Shown: one piece after another, positions 58,190-64,000 of the stretch
How positions within the stretch are numbered: the first letter of the stretch is position 1
Layout: the number at the start of each line of letters is the position of its first letter
Source: Streptomyces sp. A 4/2
GTDB lineage: Bacteria > Actinomycetota > Actinomycetes > Streptomycetales > Streptomycetaceae
Reading direction: 5' to 3'
Assembly (NCBI RefSeq): GCF_940670765.1
Contig: NZ_CALNVW010000023.1
Coordinates: forward strand, 94,824-158,823
DNA length: 64,000 nucleotides
Notes under the pieces: model-generated
The model's database searches: none
Told to the model about the DNA's origin: nothing
The model's input: the letters and a program-made list of their open reading frames with translations, nothing else
Made by a program: the position numbers and the translations under genes

Positions 58190-59025
58190 GCGACTTCCAG
58201 ACGGCACGGCTTGCCCTCGGCGCGCGGTTGCGAGAGCTGCGCGCCGAGGGTGGGCTGAACGGCAAGGTGTTTGCTGCTCGGCTTGGCTGGCCGGCCTCGA
58301 AGGTCAGCAAGATCGAGACCGGCAAGCAGGTGCCGTCGATAGACGACCTGCGGGCGTGGACGGACCTCCTTGGCGTCGCTGAAGTCCTGCCCGAGATGAC
58401 CGGCCGACTGCGGTCTCTGGAGACGCACTACGCGGTCTGGCGGCGCCAGCTCGCCGCAGGTGTCCGCGCCCGGCAAGAGGCGTGGCACGCGACGGAGAAC
58501 GGCGCGGCGGAGCTCCGGAACTTCGAATCCGCCGTCATCCCGGGCCTGTTGCAAACTGCCGAGTACGCCCGCCACATGTTCATCCGCACCACCACACTCC
58601 ACAAGAGCGTTCAGGACATCGACGCCGGGGTGAACGCACGGATGCAGCGCCAACAGGCCCTGTACACACCGGGCCGCCGCTTCCAGTTCATGGTCTGGGA
58701 ACCGGCGCTCCACATGCTGCTCTGCCCACGTGATGTGATGGCCGGCCAGCTCGACAGGCTGTCGGGAGTCTTCGGCATGTCCACAGTCCAGCTGAGCGTG
58801 GTGCCGCTCGGCGCCGAATTGTCCGTCGTACCCACCCACGGATTCTGGATCTTCGACGACCGGCTGGTCATGGCCGAGACGATCGGCGCGGAGCTCCGGC
58901 TCACGGATTCGGCAGAGATCGACCTGTACCGCACTGTGTGGGACGAGTTGTCGCGGGTCGCGGTCTCCGGGCATCAGGCACACCGTCTGATCGCCCGAGC
59001 GAGGGCCTCGCTCGACCTGATGTGA
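58186..59025 (+). CDS. HTH (XRE)/DUF5753 regulator
   Basis: A 279-residue protein, GTG overlapping the previous stop. Residues ~8-65 form the helix-turn-helix (GLNGKVFAARLGWPASKVSKIETGKQVP). Residues ~95-275 are the DUF5753 domain, with VIPGLLQTAEYAR, VWEPALHMLL, VVPLG, IFDDRLVMAET and LSRVAVSGHQAH. This WhiJ-like family controls development or acts with small partner proteins. Likely autoregulates the three-gene cassette. Confidence 0.85.
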   Translation: MSDFQTARLALGARLRELRAEGGLNGKVFAARLGWPASKVSKIETGKQVPSIDDLRAWTDLLGVAEVLPEMTGRLRSLETHYAVWRRQLAAGVRARQEAWHATENGAAELRNFESAVIPGLLQTAEYARHMFIRTTTLHKSVQDIDAGVNARMQRQQALYTPGRRFQFMVWEPALHMLLCPRDVMAGQLDRLSGVFGMSTVQLSVVPLGAELSVVPTHGFWIFDDRLVMAETIGAELRLTDSAEIDLYRTVWDELSRVAVSGHQAHRLIARARASLDLM

Positions 59026-59112
59026 GCAACTTCAGGAAGCCGCTGGTACGACGGTAGAAATACCGAGAAATCGCCACGCATTGCCGCAACGCGTGTCTCT
59101 ACGGTGCTGGTC

Positions 59113-59565
59113 ATGCACTCACAGACGCTGAATTCGGGCTCGGAGTGGCTGGCCCTGTCGGCTCCGGATCCAGTGCAGATCTTCCGGAGATGGGCGCAGG
59201 ACCAGCTCGCCAAAATCCCGTCAGGACGCCTCTGGCTGGCAGCCGAGGCCGACCTTATGCGCTCGGTCGACGCTATGCAGCGCGTAGGGCCGGACCGTCT
59301 CGGCCCTGTGCTCGTCAGTCCGTCGGCTGACCTCGCCTGGTTCTTGGTCCCGCTCGACGCCGGCCAGGAACTCGCCGACATACGGGCCATCACCGTCCGT
59401 ACCCCTCCCTGGGAACTGATCTGCCCGCCCGCCGACTACTACTTGAACGGCCGCGGGTGGCTGGAGAAGCCGGACGGCTCCGGCAAGTTGACCGACCTGG
59501 CAGCCCTCGGCGCTGCGTTCGGACCGGGCGGGCCGATGCACCTGCCGGTCTCGGCGTTCGTATGA
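59113..59565 (+). CDS. Unknown Streptomyces-type protein
   Basis: A 150-residue protein from ATG 59113 (a GTG at 59104 is also in frame). Mixed alpha/beta, with SGRLWLAAEADLMRSVD, DLAWFLVPLDAGQE, a PPADYYLNGRGW motif and an acidic end. Not recognised. Confidence 0.55.
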   Translation: MHSQTLNSGSEWLALSAPDPVQIFRRWAQDQLAKIPSGRLWLAAEADLMRSVDAMQRVGPDRLGPVLVSPSADLAWFLVPLDAGQELADIRAITVRTPPWELICPPADYYLNGRGWLEKPDGSGKLTDLAALGAAFGPGGPMHLPVSAFV

Positions 59566-59765
59566 CGACGAAGTCTGCGGACCTGCCGGACTTCGAGTCC
59601 CTGACCACGTGCCAGCAGCGCGGTGGCAGGTGCGTGTTCTGCGGCGCCGGCCTGCGCTCGGGATTCCTCCGTGACCTGGGGGAGCGCGTACGCGAGGTGT
59701 ACGGGAGCAGCGTCCGCTGGTTCCCCCGGTCCTGTCTCACCTGCCCGACGAAAGGAAAGCTGTGA
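59562..59765 (+). CDS. Small zinc-finger-like protein
   Basis: A 67-residue protein overlapping the previous stop. Cys at CQQRGGRCVFCGAG and a CLTC pair near the end could bind zinc. Unknown. Confidence 0.5.
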   Translation: MTTKSADLPDFESLTTCQQRGGRCVFCGAGLRSGFLRDLGERVREVYGSSVRWFPRSCLTCPTKGKL

Positions 59766-59839
59766 CGACCCTGACGACCGACACGCGCGTGTACTCGGAG
59801 ATGCCGACGGCCAGTGTGCGGTTGGTGGCCCATGGATGA
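59762..59839 (+). CDS. Possible 25-residue peptide
   Basis: A GTG at 59762 overlaps the previous stop, and the frame ends with TGA 59837-59839 just after the next ATG (59832). Sequence MTTLTTDTRVYSEMPTASV and RLVAHG. Its tight fit between two coupled genes is the only support. Confidence 0.35.
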   Translation: MTTLTTDTRVYSEMPTASVRLVAHG

Positions 59840-60212
59840 GACGGCGATCCGGCGGGACTGCGCCGAGGCTCACGCTATGGCGACAGACGCCCTGGCCGAT
59901 GGGGTGGAGCCGCCGCCAGCGCAGGTGCAGCGGCTGCGGGACGCCCTGTCGGGACACGTGCGACGGCTGGTCGACGTGGTGAGCCAGGAGTTCGCCGACG
60001 CTGCCCCCGGACCGCTGCGCGACGTCGTCACCAAGACCCTCGGCCTCGCAGAGGGCATTCTGACCCACCCGGTCCGGGGCAGCGTGCTGGACCTGCTGGC
60101 CATGCCCCCGGTGGTGCGGCTACTGACGCTGATGCACGAGGAGCCGGAGGTGTTCGGTGCCGCGCCGGAACATCCCGCCCTCGAAGGGTGGGGGACTCGC
60201 GATGCTGTGTGA
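59832..60212 (+). CDS. Helical protein of unknown function
   Basis: A 126-residue protein, predicted all-helical (RDCAEAHAMATDALAD, QVQRLRDALSGHVRRLVDVV, VRGSVLDLLAMPPVVRLLTLMH). It resembles short uncharacterised Streptomyces proteins found beside DUF6415-type genes. Overlaps the next gene. Confidence 0.55.
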   Translation: MDETAIRRDCAEAHAMATDALADGVEPPPAQVQRLRDALSGHVRRLVDVVSQEFADAAPGPLRDVVTKTLGLAEGILTHPVRGSVLDLLAMPPVVRLLTLMHEEPEVFGAAPEHPALEGWGTRDAV

Positions 60213-60366
60213 CCGATGCGAGCAGCCGGTGGCGAAGGGCCAGGCCGAGGAGCTGACCCAGTACGGGGCGTCCGGCCCGGGTGGGACCGTCGTCGTACAC
60301 AGGGGGGGCTGCCCGGGGAAGCCCCCGCCGCGCCAGACCTATCCGGAGTCCCCGCGGTGCTGGTGA
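60202..60366 (+). CDS. Small zinc-ribbon-like protein
   Basis: A 54-residue protein overlapping the previous gene by 11 nt. MLCDRCEQP then HRGGCP provide Cys/His for a zinc site. Unknown; last of the overlapping small genes. Confidence 0.5.
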   Translation: MLCDRCEQPVAKGQAEELTQYGASGPGGTVVVHRGGCPGKPPPRQTYPESPRCW

Positions 60367-60988
60367 GCCGCACGCCCAGCCTGCGAAGACCATGCGAAGA
60401 CCAACCGCCTTGCTGAGTTCCCGGGCCGGCTCGTCACACAGCGGACCGGGTCGGGGAGGGCGGGCGTCCGACGGCGAGCAGTACTGGGCGCCCGCGCCGA
60501 ACCCCGGGACTTGACTCGACGCGAAGGCGGCGGCGATTAACGTTGCGTGCTTCGGCGACCGCCGTCCTCGATTCCGCGTGTCACACCCAGCCGCACTCTC
60601 ACTCCCGGGCGGCTGAGGGCGTCTGTGCTGAGATCCAGCCATGTCGGCACCAGCGACCGCGCGGCAGGAAATGCAGCTCAGCGGGTGTGCGCCCATGGGC
60701 GCACGTGGGCGCGCCATTTCGGGTCGGGACGGGTCGGGACGGGGCGGGGCGGGGGAGCAATCGGCAGGTCAGAGCAAAGACGCTGGTCAGGATGATGTCC
60801 GGCTCCGGTTCAAGTCCGGTTCCGGGCACTTCGCCAGTTCCTGTGTGTCCGCTGGGAGAGCATCCCGCACTGATGTCGCGATTGTCCGGGTTCGCCGCGG
60901 AAAGATCCTTCTCAGGCAGTAGGGCCTTCTCTTTGCTGTCCCATTACTCTTGCCCTGAGGCCACGCACCGTGGCCACTGAGGAGTGAG
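60367..60988. other. 622-bp intergenic region
   Basis: No gene is convincing. It contains a G-rich run of GGGACGGG-type repeats (60719-60757) and a tRNA T-arm-like string CCGGTTCAAGTCCGG (60805-60819) without the rest of a tRNA, which could be a fragment left by integration. GAGGAG before the next start marks the bax1-like gene. Confidence 0.4.
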
Positions 60989-61840
60989 ATGAGGAGCAGC
61001 AACCCGGTCTTCTCGCGACGGGGCTTCAGCCGCGACAACGGCTACGCGGGCTTCAACGCGGCACCGCAGGCCGGGGGCCCCGCGGTAGGGACCAACCCGT
61101 ACGCGACGAATCCGTATGCCACGAATCCGTACGCGCCCGACCCGCACGGCCCGCAGGCGCCCGCCCGTACCAACGCGATGACGATGGACGACGTCGTCTC
61201 CCGCACGGCCATGACGCTCGGCACCGTCGCGGTCGCCGCCGTACTGGCCTGGACGCTGCTGCCGGTCTCCACCACCAGCTACGGGCTGGCCTTCGGCTCC
61301 GCGCTGGTCGCCTTCGTGCTGGCCATGGTGCAGTCCTTCAAGCGCACGCCGGTGCCCGCGCTGATCCTCGGTTACGCGTTCTTCGAGGGCATCTTCCTCG
61401 GCGTGATCAGCGAGATGTACAACAGCCAGTGGGCGGGTGCGCCCTTCCAGGCGGTGCTGGGCACGATGGCGGTCTCGGGCGCCACGCTGTTCATGTACAA
61501 GCAGCGCTGGATCCGGGTGACCGCGCGCTACGCCCGCATGGGCATGACCGTCGCCTTCGCGTTCATGGGGCTCCTGCTGGTCAATCTGCTGCTGGTCGTC
61601 ACCGGGGTGGCCGACCAGGGCGGGCTGCGCAGCTTCGGTCCGCTCGGTGCGCTCGTCGGGATCGCGGCGATCCTGATCGGCTGCTTCTTCCTGACGCTGG
61701 ACTTCAAGCAGATCGAGGACGGCATCGCCTTCGGCGCCCCGCGCGAGGAGTCGTGGCTGGCCGCCTTCGGTCTGACGGTGTCGCTCGTGTGGATCTACAC
61801 GGAGATGCTGCGGCTCGTTGCGATCTTCAGCGGTGACTAG
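60989..61840 (+). CDS. Bax inhibitor-1 / YccA family membrane protein
   Basis: A 283-residue integral membrane protein. An N-terminal disordered region with NPYATNPYATNPYAPDPHGP repeats (~30-52) is followed by seven hydrophobic segments. FEGIFLGVIS, SGATLFMYK and the C-terminal DFKQIEDGIAFGAP and SWLAAFGLTVSLVWIYTEMLRL are typical of the family, whose members act as channels or stress factors in bacterial membranes. ATG with GAGGAG 6 nt upstream. Conserved in Streptomyces chromosomes. Confidence 0.9.
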   Translation: MRSSNPVFSRRGFSRDNGYAGFNAAPQAGGPAVGTNPYATNPYATNPYAPDPHGPQAPARTNAMTMDDVVSRTAMTLGTVAVAAVLAWTLLPVSTTSYGLAFGSALVAFVLAMVQSFKRTPVPALILGYAFFEGIFLGVISEMYNSQWAGAPFQAVLGTMAVSGATLFMYKQRWIRVTARYARMGMTVAFAFMGLLLVNLLLVVTGVADQGGLRSFGPLGALVGIAAILIGCFFLTLDFKQIEDGIAFGAPREESWLAAFGLTVSLVWIYTEMLRLVAIFSGD

Positions 61841-61883
61841 CAGGAAGTACTGAGGCGACGTCAGGGGACTGACGTGTACCCGC

Positions 61884-61918
61884 CGATGGCCGCCCGGACC
61901 TGGTCCGGGCGGCCATCG
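61884..61918. terminator. Bidirectional hairpin terminator
   Basis: A perfect 16-bp stem (61884-61899 with 61903-61918) with a CTG loop, between the convergent bax1-like and fucosidase genes. It can stop both. Confidence 0.85.
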
Positions 61919-61929
61919 CTGTTCCACCG

Positions 61930-63795
61930 TCAGCCGCGGCTCCTGGGGTGCCCCGTGGTGACCTCGATCGAGTCGATCAGCAGCTTCCGGTAGTACGCGG
62001 GCACGCTCTCCAGCGCCCAGGTCGACGCGACGTCGATCCGGACGTAGCGGGCCCTGGTGTCGAGGTCGATGAAGCGCACCGCCTTCGCGCTCTCCAGCTC
62101 CGCGCTCGCGATCACGGTCGACCAGTTCCGGCCGTCGCGGCTGACCTGGACCCCGTACTCCTTGATCCGGGCCGAGTCCTCCTTGCGCCCGAAGGTCTCG
62201 CGGTTCTGCGTCGGGGACCACTCGTGGTGGTTGACGCCGAGGCAGGCGACGTTGCGCACCTCGCCGAGGTCGAGGGTGATCGAGACCGGGATGGTGTCGT
62301 CGGCGTCCCAGTACGTGGTGAAGTCACCGTCCACCAGGTTCGACGCGGGGAACCCGGCCTTCGACGAGGTGGCGGTGGCGCGGACCCGGTGGCCCGGCAG
62401 GACGAAGGCGCGGTCACCGGTGGTCCTGATGCGGAAGACGGTGTCGTAGTCGTCCCACGTGGAGACGGAACGGATCGTCAGGGTGCCGTTCTCCTGGACG
62501 AACGGCATCCGCCGGCCGGTGCGCAGGTCCTCGACGCGGGTGATCCGGTAGCCGTTGTCGCGGACCCGTACGAAGGTGTCCGACGTGGGGCGGGTGGTGA
62601 CGTGCAGGTACTGGAGCCGGGGGTCGTGCCGGGCCACGGTGACCGCGGCGAACGCCCCGTCGTTCAGCCAGCCGGGCTGCAGGCCGCCGTACATGTAGCC
62701 GCCGCCCTCGGTGCCGTCGACGGACTCCCACATGCCGTCGAACCAGTCGGCGACGTAGTTGTTGAACGCCTCGATGTTCGGGGTGAAGCGGCCACTGTGC
62801 TGGGCGCCCTCGGCTATCAGCGAGCGGATCGAGGCGCCCACGTTGCTGATCACCCGGCGGATGGTCAGCGGGTAGTCGACGGTGTTGTTCTTGCCCTCGT
62901 ACCACCAGTTGCCGCCGACCGTGAAGCAGCCCTCGGCCAGCCGCGGCAGCGGTGTCCAGGTGGCCGCCGAGTAGTCGTAGTCCGGCAGCATCCCCTTCTT
63001 CTGCTCATGGCTGACCATGTCCATGATCGGGGTGTCCTCGTTGTTGTTGCTGAGCGTCATGTCCGGGCGCTCGGTGCGGATGCGCTCGTAGAGCTTGTTG
63101 CGCTCCCAGTACTCGTTGTCGTTGTCGATCCAGAAACCCGCCAACTCCGGGTAGTTCCGCATGAGTTCGACGAAGACGTCGTAGGAGTACTCGCCGAAGC
63201 CCTCGCGGGTGGTGAGGTCGACGGCCTTGCCCTTGTACGCGGAGTAGGCGGCCGAGTCCAGGCACTCGGTCCCGGTGGCGTCGTGCCACTGGGGGTCGTC
63301 GGTGACGTAACAGATGACCTTCAGGCCGCGCTTCTTCGCCGCCGCGATCAGTTCGCCCAGGAAGTCGCGCCGGGTGGAGCCGCTGCCCGGGATCTGCGAG
63401 GGCCAGGCGCGGGCGTAGCCGAGGCGGCTGTGGAAGGTCACCAGGACCAGGTAGGACGCCTTGAGCTTGAGCGCTTCCCGGACCCAGTACTCGGCGGTCC
63501 AGCCGGAGCCGGTGACCTCCGCCTCCCACGCGGCGGCATCGGTGAAGGCGGGGGCGGTGAACATGCCCCAGTGCAGGAAGAGACCGGTGCGGGCGGTACG
63601 CAGCCAGGGGTGTTCCCGGTACAGCGGCGGGGTCGGGGCGGCGGGGGCGGTCAGGCCGGTGGACGACCGGGCGGCGGACGGCCCGGTGACGGACGCCGGG
63701 GCGGCGAACGCGGGTGCGGCGGCGCCCAGGCCGGTCGCGGCGCCGGCCACGGTGATGCTCGCGGCCAGGAAGCCTCTTCTGCCGATGGTGCTCAT
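61930..63795 (-). CDS. Secreted alpha-L-fucosidase-like glycoside hydrolase with discoidin domain
   Basis: A 621-residue secreted enzyme. The N-terminus GRRGFLAASITVAGAATG is a twin-arginine signal peptide, with an Ala-rich cleavage region to ~50. The GH29-like catalytic domain has FLHWGMFTAPAF, VTFHSRLGYARAWPS and the probable nucleophile region GFWIDNDNEYWE. A beta-sandwich and a C-terminal F5/8 type C (discoidin) domain (~455-615: NLVDGDFTTYWDADD, LDLGEVRNVACLG, RYVRIDVAS) would bind carbohydrate. It likely removes fucose or a similar deoxyhexose from external glycans. Start ATG at 63795. Confidence 0.78.
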   Translation of the reverse strand: MSTIGRRGFLAASITVAGAATGLGAAAPAFAAPASVTGPSAARSSTGLTAPAAPTPPLYREHPWLRTARTGLFLHWGMFTAPAFTDAAAWEAEVTGSGWTAEYWVREALKLKASYLVLVTFHSRLGYARAWPSQIPGSGSTRRDFLGELIAAAKKRGLKVICYVTDDPQWHDATGTECLDSAAYSAYKGKAVDLTTREGFGEYSYDVFVELMRNYPELAGFWIDNDNEYWERNKLYERIRTERPDMTLSNNNEDTPIMDMVSHEQKKGMLPDYDYSAATWTPLPRLAEGCFTVGGNWWYEGKNNTVDYPLTIRRVISNVGASIRSLIAEGAQHSGRFTPNIEAFNNYVADWFDGMWESVDGTEGGGYMYGGLQPGWLNDGAFAAVTVARHDPRLQYLHVTTRPTSDTFVRVRDNGYRITRVEDLRTGRRMPFVQENGTLTIRSVSTWDDYDTVFRIRTTGDRAFVLPGHRVRATATSSKAGFPASNLVDGDFTTYWDADDTIPVSITLDLGEVRNVACLGVNHHEWSPTQNRETFGRKEDSARIKEYGVQVSRDGRNWSTVIASAELESAKAVRFIDLDTRARYVRIDVASTWALESVPAYYRKLLIDSIEVTTGHPRSRG

Positions 63796-64000
63796 ACGGT
63801 GTGCTCCTCGGGTGCGGTGGGGGTACGGGACCGGACAAGCGCCGGGGACGGGTGGAGCGTCTCCCCGGAGGTCATGAGGGCATGGCGAAGGTGCGCGCCG
63901 TGGGGGTGGCCGCGGCGGTGGTGGTAGGGGGCGTGGTGGGTGGCGGCGGTGGTGGGCGGGGGCGTGGTGGTGGGTGCGCCGCGGGGGTGGCGGTAGGGGA
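63796..64000. other. Upstream region of the fucosidase gene, G-rich low complexity
   Basis: Holds the fucosidase promoter region and, from ~63910, a low-complexity GGTGGTGGGCGGGGGC-type stretch. No gene supported. Confidence 0.4.

Noticed and set aside
60805..60819. CCGGTTCAAGTCCGG looks like a tRNA T arm
   Set aside because: No matching 5' acceptor strand, D arm or anticodon arm upstream; only a possible att remnant, so not called as a tRNA.
61948..63927. Very long open frame on the + strand opposite the fucosidase gene
   Set aside because: High-GC mirror frame of a well-supported reverse-strand gene; Val/Arg/Asp-rich with no domain.
63910..64000. G-rich region as a possible G-quadruplex regulator
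   Set aside because: Low-complexity sequence at the window edge without a defined gene context; nothing specific can be supported.

Overview
The window is high-GC actinobacterial DNA, almost certainly from a Streptomyces. Codons end overwhelmingly in G or C, GTG starts and GTGA/ATGA stop-start overlaps are common, and the right end carries typical Streptomyces chromosomal genes (a Bax inhibitor-1 family membrane protein, a Tat-exported GH29-type fucosidase, HTH/DUF5753, DUF6879 and DUF6415-like families). The first ~49.6 kb is a tailed-phage genome of siphovirus layout, most simply read as a prophage. No integrase, excisionase, repressor or clear attachment site is visible here, so the left end lies outside the window and the right end is unresolved (somewhere after ~49.3 kb).

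Region 1 (1-10.3 kb) holds phage early/accessory genes on the + strand: an N6-adenine and a C5-cytosine DNA methyltransferase, a DUF488-like protein, a stand-alone ChlI/ComM-type domain protein, a PP-loop (PAPS-reductase-like) gene broken by inserted DNA, an atypical tRNA-Gly(UCC), and several small unknown proteins. Genes here are separated by strong GC hairpins. A palindromic element, TAGTGKCCACCCACTA, occurs four times, twice inside an almost exact ~90-bp leader that belongs to a tandem duplication.

Region 2 (10.4-37.2 kb) begins with a methyltransferase/Mom-like antirestriction protein and a ParB-like nuclease-fold protein. It continues with terminase small and large subunits, portal, a 1272-residue MuF + 2H-phosphoesterase + prohead-protease fusion, major capsid, a 1635-residue repetitive Cys-rich protein, collagen-like and fibre-like proteins, a GT4 glycosyltransferase, major tail protein, a Stealth-like protein, and head-tail connector and neck proteins. 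A membrane-protein cargo gene sits between terminase and portal. Region 3 (37.2-39.4 kb) is a two-gene reverse-strand island of unknown membrane proteins inserted in the morphogenesis operon. Region 4 (39.5-49.3 kb) has the tail chaperones (probable -1 frameshift), an 1104-residue tape measure, minor tail proteins, amidase endolysin and two small holin-like proteins, closed by a terminator.

The most striking undescribed signal is a 17-bp element, GCTGGTTNTGGGCCGGG, found upstream of five virion genes (major capsid, major tail, tail chaperone, tape measure, Gly-rich tail protein). Each copy is preceded by a TAnnCT hexamer, and in three cases it is followed by a hairpin of different sequence whose 3' arm contains the Shine-Dalgarno. 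It looks like a late promoter plus structured leader.

Region 5 (49.4-60.4 kb) is chromosomal or accessory. It has a 2H phosphoesterase and an HTH/TPR regulator on the reverse strand, then a forward operon of tiny proteins, a kinase-like protein, an LDH-family dehydrogenase and an HPr-kinase-like P-loop protein, then a small-protein/DUF6879/HTH-DUF5753 cassette and a run of overlapping tiny genes. Region 6 (61-64 kb) is conserved chromosome: bax1-like and fucosidase genes facing each other across a perfect hairpin.
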